Shown: piece after piece, positions 19,771-27,331 of the stretch | Numbering within the stretch: the stretch's first letter is position 1 | Layout: every line of letters begins with the position of its first letter | NCBI GenBank assembly: GCA_016721845.1 | Contig: JADKHK010000007.1 | Span: forward strand, 62,001 to 126,000 | Direction: 5' to 3' | Origin: Lysobacterales bacterium | Lineage (GTDB): Bacteria > Pseudomonadota > Gammaproteobacteria > Xanthomonadales > Ahniellaceae | DNA length: 64,000 nucleotides | Notes under the pieces: model-generated | What the model was told of the DNA's origin: nothing | Databases searched by the model: none | Seen by the model: the letters and a program-made list of their open reading frames with translations, nothing else | Translations under genes and position numbers: made by a program

Positions 19771-19791
19771 GACGCATCCTCGTAAGCGAAA

Positions 19792-19820
19792 TCAAAGGAT
19801 ATCAATAGATATCGCTTTGA
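19792..19820. promoter_or_regulatory. Putative parDE operator (inverted repeat)
   Basis: TCAAAG-GATATC and GATATC-G-CTTTGA form a nearly perfect inverted repeat around AATA; the arms differ only by one extra G. GATATC is itself a palindrome, so the site offers two closely spaced half-sites. Its location just upstream of parD fits binding by the ribbon-helix-helix antitoxin. Confidence 0.6.
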
Positions 19821-19831
19821 TCGAATGCCGT

Positions 19832-20773
19832 TCAATCCGACTCCAGCCAGCGCATCAGGTCGTCGCAGTGTTCTTCCCACCAGCGCGGTTCGGCGGCGAA
19901 GGGAAAGGCGCGCGGGAAGGCGGGGTCGTCGTAGCGCGCCGAAATCCAGCCGGCGTGGTGGATCTGGCGCATGATCCGCAGCGGCTCGACCAGGGACAGT
20001 TCGCCGGGATCGAGGTCGCGGAATTCGGCATAACCTTCGAGCAGGGCGGCACCTTGCGCCGCGCCGCCGTCCATCAGCATCCACAGGTCCTGGATCGCCG
20101 GACCCATGGCGGCATCGTCGAGGTCGACGAAATGCGGGCCGGCGTCGGTCCACAGCAGGTTGCCGGGATGGCAGTCGCCGTGCAGGCGCAGTAGCGCGGG
20201 CTGGACGACGGCGAACTGATCGTCGAGGCGCGTGGCCACGGCATCGACCAGGCGCTCGTAGCGATCGACCAGTTGCGGCGGCAGCAGGTGCGCGTCAAGC
20301 ACATGGGCGGCGGCGGCATCCACCCGCGACGCCACGTCGATGCGACCCCGGGCCGCGAACGGCCGCCGCGCGCCGACACTGTGGATGCGCGCGATCAGCC
20401 GCCCCAACCATTGCGCGACATCGAGGCCTTCCAGTTCCGGCGCGCGGCCACCCTTGCGCGGAAACAGCGCGACACGCTGGCCGTCGCAGTCGAACAGGGT
20501 GTCACCGTCGATCACCAGCGGCGCGACGACCGGCAGTTCCGCCTCGACCAGTTCGTTCGCGTAGGCGTGTTCCTCGCGGATCGCCGCATCGCTCCAGCGA
20601 CCGGGCCGGTAGAACTTCGCGATCAACGGCTCGCCGCCTTCGATGCCGACCTGGTAGACGCGATTCTCGAAACTGTTCAGCGCCTGCAGGCGCCCGTCCG
20701 GATCAAAACCCAGCGCCTCGATCGCATCGAGCACGAAGTCCGGCGACAGCGCGGCGAACGGCGTCGCGTTCAT
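19832..20773 (-). CDS. srkA: SrkA/YihE stress-response kinase
   Basis: The 313-residue protein matches the SrkA (RdoA, YihE) family of Ser/Thr kinases with an aminoglycoside-phosphotransferase fold. Visible motifs are LNSFENRVYQVG at the nucleotide-binding end, the lysine in LIAKFYRPGRWS, the catalytic loop LRLHGDCHPGNLLW and the metal-binding VDLDDAAMGPAIQDLW. E. coli SrkA protects against stress-induced death. The gene begins 4 bp after the thioesterase stop and is the last gene of the hemF operon. Confidence 0.92.
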   Translation of the reverse strand: MNATPFAALSPDFVLDAIEALGFDPDGRLQALNSFENRVYQVGIEGGEPLIAKFYRPGRWSDAAIREEHAYANELVEAELPVVAPLVIDGDTLFDCDGQRVALFPRKGGRAPELEGLDVAQWLGRLIARIHSVGARRPFAARGRIDVASRVDAAAAHVLDAHLLPPQLVDRYERLVDAVATRLDDQFAVVQPALLRLHGDCHPGNLLWTDAGPHFVDLDDAAMGPAIQDLWMLMDGGAAQGAALLEGYAEFRDLDPGELSLVEPLRIMRQIHHAGWISARYDDPAFPRAFPFAAEPRWWEEHCDDLMRWLESD

Positions 20774-20777
20774 CGCA

Positions 20778-21203
20778 TCAACGTGCAGCGACCACGGCCA
20801 GCGTCAGCCGCGAGATGCAGACCAGCGCATCGTCGGCGTCGGTGATGCGGATCTCCCAGACCTGGGTGCTGCGGCCGAGATGCAGCGGTCGTGCGGTGCC
20901 GGTCACGTCGCCGTCGCGCATCGCTTTCAGATGATTGGCATTGATTTCCAGACCGACACAGCGACTGCCATCGTCGGGCAGACACATCCAGCCGGCCATC
21001 GAGCCCAGCGTTTCCGCGAGCGCGACCGACGCGCCGCCATGCAGCAGACCGAAGGGCTGCTTGGTGCGATGGTCGACGGGCATGGTGCCGCGCAGGAAAT
21101 CATCACCGACTTCGCTGATGCGGATGCCCAGCGCGCCCTGCATCGTGTTCCGGCCGTGTGCTTCGATGGCGGCGAGATCGAACTGCTTCTTGAAGATCGT
21201 CAT
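20778..21203 (-). CDS. Hotdog-fold acyl-CoA thioesterase (MenI/PaaI-like)
   Basis: The 141-residue protein has the hotdog motif FGLLHGGASVALAETLGSMAG, in which the glycine-rich turn and the following Glu are characteristic of the YdiI/MenI and PaaI thioesterases, and the downstream GLEINANHLK strand. It would hydrolyse an acyl-CoA thioester; the substrate cannot be assigned. It overlaps hemF by 4 bp (ATGA) and is followed by srkA, so the three genes form one operon. Confidence 0.88.
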   Translation of the reverse strand: MTIFKKQFDLAAIEAHGRNTMQGALGIRISEVGDDFLRGTMPVDHRTKQPFGLLHGGASVALAETLGSMAGWMCLPDDGSRCVGLEINANHLKAMRDGDVTGTARPLHLGRSTQVWEIRITDADDALVCISRLTLAVVAAR

Positions 21204-22126
21204 TGCGGCAGTTCCTTCAGCCAGTCGCGCGGGCGCAAGTAGTCAGCGAGTCGTGCTTCCGCCGACTCGGGTTCGGGCGCATAGCCGTATTCCCAGCGCA
21301 CCAGCGGCGGCAGCGACATCAGGATCGATTCGGTGCGCCCGCCGGACTGCAGCCCGAACAGGGTGCCGCGGTCGAACACCAGGTTGAACTCGACGTAGCG
21401 CCCGCGCCGGTACAACTGGAACTGGCGTTCGCGCTCGCCATAGGCGTCGTCGCGGCGGCGTTGCACGATCGGGGCATAGGCGCGCATGAAGGCGTCGCCG
21501 ACCGAACGCGTCAACGCGAAGCAGGTATCGGCGTCGAAGCGATGGAGGTCATCGAAGAACAGGCCGCCGACGCCGCGCGTTTCAGCGCGATGCTTGAGGA
21601 AGAAGTAGCGATCGCACCAGGCCTTGAACTCGGCGTACAGGCCATCGCCGAACGGAGCGACCGCATCGTGCGCGGTCTGATGCCAATGGCGGATGTCGGC
21701 ATCATTCGGATAGAACGGCGTCAGGTCGAAACCGCCGCCGAACCACCACGCCGGATGGTCGCCGCGGGTCGCGAACAGGCGCACGTTCATGTGCGTGGTC
21801 GGGATGTGCGGGTTGCGCGGGTGGAAGACCAGGGACACGCCCATCGCCGTCCACGGTTGTCCGGCGAGTTCGGGGCGATGCGCGGTGGCGCTCGGCGGCA
21901 TCTGCGTGCCTTCGACGCGCGAGAAACCGATGCCGGCCTGCTCGAACACCGCGCCGTCGCGCAGGATGCGGGTGCGCCCGCCGCCCCCTTCCGCCCGCTG
22001 CCACGTGTCCTCATGGAAGCGTGCTGCGCCATCGAGTTGCTCGATGTCGGCGCAGATCGCGTCTTGCAGGCCCATCAGCCACTGTTGCATTCGGACGAGA
22101 TCGGGCGGGTTCGTGCTCATGCTCAT
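21200..22126 (-). CDS. hemF: HemF, oxygen-dependent coproporphyrinogen III oxidase
   Basis: Catalyses oxidative decarboxylation of coproporphyrinogen III to protoporphyrinogen IX in haem synthesis. The 308-residue protein is full length and shows the family signatures FGGGFDLTPFYP, HRAETRGVGGLFFDD, and near the C-terminus GRYVEFNLVFDRGTLFGLQ followed by GRTESILMSLPP. An alternative start lies two codons further in. It is the first gene of a coupled operon with a thioesterase and srkA, and divergent from the chorismatase gene. Confidence 0.96.
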   Translation of the reverse strand: MSMSTNPPDLVRMQQWLMGLQDAICADIEQLDGAARFHEDTWQRAEGGGGRTRILRDGAVFEQAGIGFSRVEGTQMPPSATAHRPELAGQPWTAMGVSLVFHPRNPHIPTTHMNVRLFATRGDHPAWWFGGGFDLTPFYPNDADIRHWHQTAHDAVAPFGDGLYAEFKAWCDRYFFLKHRAETRGVGGLFFDDLHRFDADTCFALTRSVGDAFMRAYAPIVQRRRDDAYGERERQFQLYRRGRYVEFNLVFDRGTLFGLQSGGRTESILMSLPPLVRWEYGYAPEPESAEARLADYLRPRDWLKELPQ

Positions 22127-22205
22127 GCAGCAAGGTCCTCGGTCAAGCCGCTAAGATAATCGCCCTGACTTCAATCCGCGATGCGTTCCGGCGTGTCGCC
22201 CCGCA

Positions 22206-23186
22206 ATGACCATGTCGATCTCAACCCCAGTGGATCACGGCCTGCGACCGATGGCGCAGTCTGCGGCCGCCGATGAACCCGCGCTGGTCAGCCTGCTGCC
22301 CGGCCGCGCGAACGTGAAATATCCCGAGGCCGTGGTGCTGCCGCTGCGTGATCTCGTCGGCGGCTCGCGCATCGAGCTCTGGAATGTCGCGCAGGCACCG
22401 CGGGTCGAGTCGCACCAGCATTTCACGCTGCGCCACAATGACGATTGGCTGTTCGGCACCCTCGAACTCGACGAGGGCGGCGACCTCGCGACCGCGACCG
22501 AACACGCCTACGGACTGATGCTGGCGCAGTCGCATCGGCTTGGCTTCACCCACATCGTGCGGATCTGGAATTACTTCGGCGCGATCAATGCGGGTGAGGG
22601 CGACGACGAGCGTTATCGCCAGTTCGTCGCCGGGCGTGCGCGCGTGATCGATCAGCCACCGGCCGAAGGGTATGCCGCGGCCACGGCAATCGGTCTGCCC
22701 GCTCCGCCCGATCAGTTGCACATTCACTGGCTGGCCGCGAAACGGCCTGGCATCGCGATCGAGAATCCGCGCCAGGTGCCGGCCTTCGATTACCCACGCG
22801 ACTACGGTCCGGTGTCGCCCGGTTTCTCGCGCGCGATGCTGGTGCCGGGCGAAACGCCACTGCTGTTGATCTCGGGCACCGCCAGCATCGTTGGCCATGC
22901 CTCGCAGCATCCGGACACGCTGGCGCAACTCGACGAAATCCTGATGAACCTCGATGCGCTGATCACCACCGCCGGCGCCCGCGCCCACGCCCGCGCCGAT
23001 CTCGCGCGCGACGGCCTGCTGCGCGTCTACCTGCGCGACCCCGCCGAAGCCGGCCTCGTCCGCGCCCACCTGCAACGCGCACTCGGCGCCAGCACCTGCT
23101 TCATGCTCCTGCACGGCGACGTCTGCCGCGACGACCTCCGCATCGAAATCGAAGCCGCCGTGCCGATGCACCACGCCATCGGCTGA
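22206..23186 (+). CDS. xanB2: Chorismatase of the FkbO/Hyg5/XanB2 family
   Basis: Predicted chorismate-cleaving enzyme that yields hydroxybenzoate-type products. The 326 residues include ELWNVAQAPRVESHQHFTLRHNDDWLFG, the family block THIVRIWNYFGAINAGEGDDERYRQF, and a C-terminal strand FMLLHGDVCRDDLRIEIEA. In Xanthomonas XanB2 supplies 3- and 4-hydroxybenzoate for the yellow pigment xanthomonadin and for ubiquinone; the exact product here cannot be told from sequence. No pigment cluster is seen nearby. It is transcribed divergently from hemF with about 80 bp between the starts. Confidence 0.85.
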   Translation: MTMSISTPVDHGLRPMAQSAAADEPALVSLLPGRANVKYPEAVVLPLRDLVGGSRIELWNVAQAPRVESHQHFTLRHNDDWLFGTLELDEGGDLATATEHAYGLMLAQSHRLGFTHIVRIWNYFGAINAGEGDDERYRQFVAGRARVIDQPPAEGYAAATAIGLPAPPDQLHIHWLAAKRPGIAIENPRQVPAFDYPRDYGPVSPGFSRAMLVPGETPLLLISGTASIVGHASQHPDTLAQLDEILMNLDALITTAGARAHARADLARDGLLRVYLRDPAEAGLVRAHLQRALGASTCFMLLHGDVCRDDLRIEIEAAVPMHHAIG

Positions 23187-23241
23187 TCCCCCTCCGCCAT
23201 TGACGCCCTCGCGGCAGCAGTTCCAGACTGCATCCATTGGT

Positions 23242-23273
23242 CCGACGACTTCGTCGGAGAACTGGTGTTAGCC
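23242..23273 (+). other. Integron-type recombination site (attI/attC-like) before a lone cassette
   Basis: A 32-nt stretch ends in GTTAGCC, close to the core consensus GTTRRRY, just before the cassette-like gene. It contains a hairpin TCCGACGA/TCGTCGGA. It matches 25 of 32 positions of the sequence that ends at the first crossover point of the integron at 49689-49720. The hairpin-tip differences preserve pairing at both places. No R'' core is visible to its left. Confidence 0.5.
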
Positions 23274-23278
23274 CCATC

Positions 23279-23803
23279 ATGAAATCAACCGAGGTTTACG
23301 CGCTGCTTAAGTCAGAGCTGGGTCCATGGTTCAAGGCGTCCGGATTTAAGCGCGCCGACAGCTTCTTGAGTTGGTCACGCCCGCACGGCGAGCTACACAT
23401 CACGGTGTGGTGCCAGGTCTCGCGCGACGGCTGGGACGACTATGCGGGCTCAAAGTTTGTCGTCGAGTTTCAACTCGCGCGCGAGCCCATTGTTGGCGCC
23501 GGTGCTAAGCGCCGGCAGCGCCTTGCAAGCCTCCTCACCGCGGAACAAAGAGAGTCTGCTCGTCGAATTGAAAACAACGTAATTTCCTCACTCAAAAAAC
23601 CGCCCAAGACGCATCCAACACTGCACGTTTCTCCGCATGTCACGCAGTGGTACCTCGCCAAGTACGATGCTGTTGCCGCGCCGTATCCCGACGGTCACGA
23701 CCTCTGGCTGCGCTATGCCAGACCGGAGCACGTTTCGCATTGGGCTCAGTTCATTCTTCCGCTTTTGCCGGGGTGCGTCAGTGCGGTCGAGGCCGGGGGC
23801 TAA
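23279..23803 (+). CDS. Lone gene-cassette protein, DUF4304-like
   Basis: The 174-residue protein opens MKSTEVYALLKSELGPWFKA and has a central VWCQVSRDGWDDYAGSKFVVEFQLA. This is reminiscent of DUF4304-type proteins, whose function is unknown. The start lies only 5 bp after a GTTAGCC core site with no ribosome-binding site, as in integron cassettes. The TAA stop is embedded in GGCTAAC, the exact reverse complement of that core. Codon use is less extreme in G+C than in neighbouring genes. It is probably a cassette integrated outside the main array. Confidence 0.7.
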   Translation: MKSTEVYALLKSELGPWFKASGFKRADSFLSWSRPHGELHITVWCQVSRDGWDDYAGSKFVVEFQLAREPIVGAGAKRRQRLASLLTAEQRESARRIENNVISSLKKPPKTHPTLHVSPHVTQWYLAKYDAVAAPYPDGHDLWLRYARPEHVSHWAQFILPLLPGCVSAVEAGG

Positions 23804-23859
23804 CACTACAGTCAACCGGACACCCAAACTGCTGCGCAGTCTGGGTTCCCGCCGCTGGC
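23798..23859 (+). other. attC-like site of the lone cassette (incomplete)
   Basis: R'' core GGCTAAC (23798-23804) is the exact complement of the cassette's leading GTTAGCC. It is followed by a hairpin-forming stretch, ACCCA-AACTGC and GCAGT-CTGGGT. The right-hand R' core cannot be found before the sequence passes into the duplicated aldehyde dehydrogenase fragment at 23860, so the site is truncated or degenerate. Confidence 0.45.
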
Positions 23860-23888
23860 GACAGGAACTTCACCAGCGCATCGGCGAT
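23860..23888. repeat. 29-bp duplication of the ALDH gene 3' end, left copy
   Basis: GACAGGAACTTCACCA followed by a G/A-variant CGCATC(G/C)GCGAT matches 24605-24633 at 27 of 29 positions. On the minus strand both encode IADALVKFLS, the C-terminal residues of the aldehyde dehydrogenase. The pair encloses the toxin-antitoxin module. Confidence 0.75.
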
Positions 23889-24280
23889 CACGCGAGCGGA
23901 TCCATCGTTTCGAGGCCGAGGCTTGCGGCAGCGGCGGACATCTGGGCGTCGTGGGTGACTATGCGGATGTTCGCGCCGAGCAGCGCGCAGGTGGCCAGGT
24001 GGATGGCGTCGAGCGATTTGATGTGAGCTTCGATCGCTGCAGCGAAACGAAGCACGCCGTCGTCGATGCTCACCAGATTCACGCGATCAAGTACCGGGCG
24101 GGCCATCGAAACATCCAGCCCCTCGCGACGCAGCACGCGCGTCAACTCCAGATGCAACAGCATGGACGAAAACACGTCATCGCCGGCTTGAGTCACCGCA
24201 TCGAGCCAACGGCGCGCCCGCAGATCGCCACCGGGCAGCAATGCGTGCAACGCGACCGATGCGTCGATGTACCAGCGCAT
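23888..24280 (-). CDS. PIN-domain toxin (VapC-like)
   Basis: The 130-residue protein is a PIN-domain ribonuclease: MRWYIDASVALHALLPG supplies the first acidic residue, LHLELTRVLRREG the central Glu, and KSLDAIHLATCALLGANIRIVTHDAQM the later acidic residues. The start at 24280 overlaps the antitoxin stop as TGATG, so translation is coupled. Known PIN toxins cleave specific RNAs. Its stop codon touches the left copy of the ALDH-tail duplication. Confidence 0.85.
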   Translation of the reverse strand: MRWYIDASVALHALLPGGDLRARRWLDAVTQAGDDVFSSMLLHLELTRVLRREGLDVSMARPVLDRVNLVSIDDGVLRFAAAIEAHIKSLDAIHLATCALLGANIRIVTHDAQMSAAAASLGLETMDPLA

Positions 24281-24552
24281 CAGCGGTCGCCGCGCGACTC
24301 GGCGAACAACGCGTTCACCTGAGCGGGCGTGTAGCGGGCTTTGGCGGCTGGCCACGGTGCCGGCTTGGCCTTGGCCGGTGTGATGCGTCCTTCGGCGCGC
24401 AGCCGCGCGACCGTGTCAACGGACGCTTCCATCGATTCGATTCGCCAGCGAGCCACGCCGCGCTCGGTCACGATGACGGGCCGTCCATCCTTCACGGCAT
24501 CAAGCACGCCCGCCGTGTTCTGGTTCAGTTCGCGCTTGCTGATCCTCTTCAT
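24280..24552 (-). CDS. Phd/YefM-type antitoxin
   Basis: The 90-residue protein starts MKRISKRELNQNTAGVLDAVKDG and continues PVIVTERGVARWRIE, the usual N-terminal DNA-binding fold of Phd/YefM antitoxins. The C-terminus (TPAQVNALFAESRGDR) would wrap the PIN toxin. The start at 24552 is preferred to the ATG at 24570, because a palindrome that is probably the operator overlaps the latter. Neither has a strong ribosome-binding site. Confidence 0.8.
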   Translation of the reverse strand: MKRISKRELNQNTAGVLDAVKDGRPVIVTERGVARWRIESMEASVDTVARLRAEGRITPAKAKPAPWPAAKARYTPAQVNALFAESRGDR

Positions 24553-24564
24553 GCAGCCATTGTA

Positions 24565-24576
24565 AGACATATGTCT
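24565..24576. promoter_or_regulatory. Putative operator of the Phd/PIN module
   Basis: AGACATATGTCT is a perfect 12-bp palindrome 12 bp upstream of the chosen antitoxin start, the expected location for autoregulation by a Phd-type antitoxin. Confidence 0.5.
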
Positions 24577-24597
24577 GTCATTGGCGTCGGAAGGAAA

Positions 24598-26037
24598 TCA
24601 CCGAGACAGGAACTTCACCAACGCATCCGCGATGCCTTTGTACGGCGGGCGCAGGAGGAAGTCGAAGCCGGTGTAGCGGGACTGGTAGACGATCGGCAGC
24701 AGCTTGCTGAAATTCAGGAAGCCTTCTTTCGCGTGGTAGTGACCCATGCCGCTGGGGCCGACGCCGCCGAACGGGAGTTCGCTGGCGGCGAATTGCAGCA
24801 GCGCGTCGTTGACGGTGACGCCGCCGGCGATGCAGCGCGTCAGGATGCGTTCGACGTTGGCGCGGTCGTAGTCGAACACGTACAGCGCGAGCGGACGATC
24901 GTGGGTGTTGATGTAGGCGATCACGTCGTCGATGCGGTCGTAGCTGATGATGGGCAGGATCGGGCCGAAGATCTCGTCCTGCATCACCTTGGCATCGTCG
25001 CCCGGTTCCAGCACCACGGTCGGTGGCAGCAGGCGTTCCGATTCGGACGTCGCGGCATCGACATCGAGCAAGGTCTGCACGCTCAAGCCGCGCGTGGCGG
25101 CGTCGTCGAGATAGCCGCGCAGACGGCGGTATTGGCCGGCATTGATGACACGGGTGTAGTCGCCGAGTTCGCCTGCATCCGGGAAACGCTTCGCGACATC
25201 GGCGCGCAACGCGGCGACGAAGGCGTCGCGTTTGGCGCGCGGCACGAACACGTAGTCGGGCGCGATGCAGGTCTGGCCGCCGTTGAAGAGCTTGCCGGTG
25301 GCGATGCGCGCCGCCGCGAGTTCGAGCGGGAAATCGTCGCCGATGATGGTCGGCGACTTGCCGCCGAGCTCCAGCGTCACCGGGGTCAGGTTCGGTGCCG
25401 CCGCAGCCATGATCTTGCGGCCGACCGTGGTCGAACCGGTGAACAGCAGATGGTCGAAGGGCAGCGCGGCGAACGCGGCCGCCACCTCGGGACCACCGAG
25501 CGCGACCGCGACCTGCGTGTCCGGGAACACGTCGCGCAACAGGTCGGCGAGGAAGGCGCTCGACCGCGGCGTGTGTTCGCTCGGTTTCAGGTACACCGAA
25601 TTGCCGGCTGCGATCGCGGTGGCCAAGGGCACCAGCGCCAGATTCACCGGGTAATTCCATGGCGCCATCACGCCGACCACACCGAGCGGCATCGGCCGCA
25701 CTTCGGCGCGTGCCGGCAGCATCAGCCAGCCCGGCGAGCGCGACTGCGGACGCATCCACGATTTCAGGTTCGCCAGCAGTTGATCGATGGTCTTCAGCAC
25801 CGTCCAGCCGTCCGAGATCGTCGATTCGTGGCGTGAGCGGTGGCCGAAGTCGGCCTGCAGCGCGGCGTTCATCGCATCGAGCCGGGCCTTGAACGCGGCG
25901 CGCAGTCGCTTCAGATCGTCGCGACGTTGCACATAGGTCGGTGGCGGCTGGTTCAAGCGCGCGGCCTTGAGCCTTGCGAGCGTGTCGGCGAGGAGCTGGG
26001 GCGTGGTCGCCGGCACCGGTTGCAGTTGCGCGTTCAT
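24598..26037 (-). CDS. Coniferyl-aldehyde-dehydrogenase-like ALDH
   Basis: The 479-residue NAD(P)-dependent aldehyde dehydrogenase has GVMAPWNYPVNLALVPL (cofactor region), FTGSTTVGRKI, the catalytic Glu in TLELGGKSPTIIG, and the catalytic Cys in FNGGQTCIAPDYVFVP. The GQTCIAPDY variant and overall length fit the coniferyl-aldehyde or membrane-associated fatty-aldehyde dehydrogenase subgroup rather than the betaine/succinate groups. Its last ten codons are duplicated beyond the adjacent toxin-antitoxin module. It is divergent from the carbonic anhydrase-like gene. Confidence 0.9.
   Translation of the reverse strand: MNAQLQPVPATTPQLLADTLARLKAARLNQPPPTYVQRRDDLKRLRAAFKARLDAMNAALQADFGHRSRHESTISDGWTVLKTIDQLLANLKSWMRPQSRSPGWLMLPARAEVRPMPLGVVGVMAPWNYPVNLALVPLATAIAAGNSVYLKPSEHTPRSSAFLADLLRDVFPDTQVAVALGGPEVAAAFAALPFDHLLFTGSTTVGRKIMAAAAPNLTPVTLELGGKSPTIIGDDFPLELAAARIATGKLFNGGQTCIAPDYVFVPRAKRDAFVAALRADVAKRFPDAGELGDYTRVINAGQYRRLRGYLDDAATRGLSVQTLLDVDAATSESERLLPPTVVLEPGDDAKVMQDEIFGPILPIISYDRIDDVIAYINTHDRPLALYVFDYDRANVERILTRCIAGGVTVNDALLQFAASELPFGGVGPSGMGHYHAKEGFLNFSKLLPIVYQSRYTGFDFLLRPPYKGIADALVKFLSR
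24605..24633. repeat. 29-bp duplication of the ALDH gene 3' end, right copy (in gene)
   Basis: This copy is part of the intact aldehyde dehydrogenase gene and encodes its IADALVKFLS tail. It pairs with 23860-23888; the 716 bp between them hold only the toxin-antitoxin module. Confidence 0.75.
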
Positions 26038-26121
26038 GGGCTCACCTCGATGAATGCGGGAAGTTTACGCCCGCCGCCGGGGCGACGCCGTAAACTTCGC
26101 GCTTTGCGAGCCAGGATCTGT

Positions 26122-26661
26122 ATGCCGATTCGTCCCTATCAAGGCCAGTTGCCGCGCCTCGGGCAGCGCGTTTATGTCGACCAGGGCGCGCACCTGATCG
26201 GCGATGTCGAGCTTGGCGATGACGTGTCGTTGTGGCCGGGCGTGGTGGTGCGCGGAGACGTGAACTACATTCGTATCGGTGCGCGCACCAATGTCCAGGA
26301 CGGCAGCATCATCCATGTCAGCCATGATGGTCCATACACGCGCCCGGGCGGCTATCCGACAATTATCGGTGCGGACGTGACCATCGGCCACGGCGCCATC
26401 GTGCATGCCTGCGTGATCGAGGACGCCTGCCTGATCGGCATGCATGCCACCGTGCTCGACGGCGCCACCATCAAGAAGAACGGTTTCGTCGGTGCCGGTG
26501 CGGTGATCGCGCCGGGCAAGACCGTCGGCGAACGCGAACTCTGGCTCGGCAATCCGGCCAAACGCGTGCGCGTGCTCAGCGACCGCGATGTCGAGTCGCT
26601 GTACTACTCGGCCACGCACTACGTGAAGTTGAAGGATCGGTATTTGGAGAGCGGCGATTGA
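26122..26661 (+). CDS. Gamma-class carbonic anhydrase family protein (YrdA-like)
   Basis: The 179-residue protein has a left-handed beta-helix (hexapeptide repeats such as LIGDVELGDDVSLWPGVVVRG) and the three metal-binding histidines in HVSH and GHGAIVHACVI. It is close to YrdA/CaiE-type proteins. Carbonic anhydrase activity is plausible but not universal in this group. The start at 26122 follows AGGA at 26113-26116. It ends 4 bp from the convergent PIN-toxin gene. Confidence 0.9.
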   Translation: MPIRPYQGQLPRLGQRVYVDQGAHLIGDVELGDDVSLWPGVVVRGDVNYIRIGARTNVQDGSIIHVSHDGPYTRPGGYPTIIGADVTIGHGAIVHACVIEDACLIGMHATVLDGATIKKNGFVGAGAVIAPGKTVGERELWLGNPAKRVRVLSDRDVESLYYSATHYVKLKDRYLESGD

Positions 26662-26665
26662 GTCG

Positions 26666-27052
26666 CTACCAGAGCCGATTCACACCGTAGACATCGAAGG
26701 ACGGATCGGCGCTGACGACCGTGAGGTTTCCCGCCAGCGCCTGCGCGACCAGCATGCGGTCGAACGGATCGCGGTGGTGGTGCGGCAACGATTCCACGCG
26801 CCGACAATGGTTCGGCGTGATGTCGAGGCGTTCGATGGCGTTGGCCGCCATCTGCGTTGACATGCGCGGCAGCCAGTCTTCGGGAAGCTGGAGCTTCGCC
26901 AGTGAACGCTTGATCGCAATTTCCCAGAACGAGGCGATGCTGAAACAGGCGGGGTTCGTCGCGTCGTGCATGGCGTCCAATGCCCTGCTGCTCAACTTCG
27001 GATTCTGCTCAAGCGCCCAGATCAGGGCGTGAGTGTCGAGCAGCAACTTCAC
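26666..27052 (-). CDS. PIN-domain toxin (VapC-like), second module
   Basis: The 128-residue protein has MKLLLDTHALIWALEQNPKLS, a central FWEIAIKRSLAKL, and HHRDPFDRMLVAQALAGNLTVVSADPSF, the type II PIN toxin pattern with all expected acidic residues. It overlaps the antitoxin gene by 4 bp. It differs clearly from the PIN protein at 23888, so the two modules are not recent duplicates. Confidence 0.9.
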   Translation of the reverse strand: MKLLLDTHALIWALEQNPKLSSRALDAMHDATNPACFSIASFWEIAIKRSLAKLQLPEDWLPRMSTQMAANAIERLDITPNHCRRVESLPHHHRDPFDRMLVAQALAGNLTVVSADPSFDVYGVNRLW

Positions 27053-27276
27053 ATGTAGTCCTTGAAGTCGTCGAGTGGCGCGTCAAAGTCGTCGGCCATC
27101 CAGACTTGGCCTTCCCAGCCACCGAACTGACGAATCTTCTTTTCCGGCTGCTCGACCGGCACCAGTTTCACCACCGGCTTGCCGGCATTGGCGATGATCA
27201 CTTCCTCGCCCGCCAGCGCCTTCTGGATCAGCTTCGAGAGATGCGTCTTGGCTTCGTGGATCGAGGCGGTGGTCAT
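27049..27276 (-). CDS. Phd/YefM-type antitoxin, second module
   Basis: The 75-residue protein starts MTTASIHEAKTHLSKLIQKALAGEEVIIANAGKPVVKLVP, the classic Phd/YefM fold. An acidic C-terminal tail (MADDFDAPLDDFKDYM) should bind the PIN toxin. Paired direct and inverted GGTTAGCTAA elements upstream (27290-27314) are a likely autoregulatory operator. Confidence 0.9.
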   Translation of the reverse strand: MTTASIHEAKTHLSKLIQKALAGEEVIIANAGKPVVKLVPVEQPEKKIRQFGGWEGQVWMADDFDAPLDDFKDYM

Positions 27277-27289
27277 GGTCGGTCGGAGG

Positions 27290-27314
27290 GGTTAGCTAAG
27301 GCGGTTAGCTAACC
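27290..27314. promoter_or_regulatory. Putative operator of the second Phd/PIN module
   Basis: GGTTAGCTAA (27290-27299) is repeated 13 bp further on as the perfect 12-bp palindrome GGTTAGCTAACC (27303-27314). The sites lie 14 bp upstream of the antitoxin start. Confidence 0.55.
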
Positions 27315-27331
27315 ACTTCTGGGGGGTCGAT

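Noticed and set aside
27290..27314. GGTTAGCTAACC as a possible integron core site, since it contains GTTAGC and GCTAAC
   Set aside because: It is a short perfect palindrome with a direct-repeat partner immediately upstream of an antitoxin gene, with no attC arms; an operator is the simpler reading.
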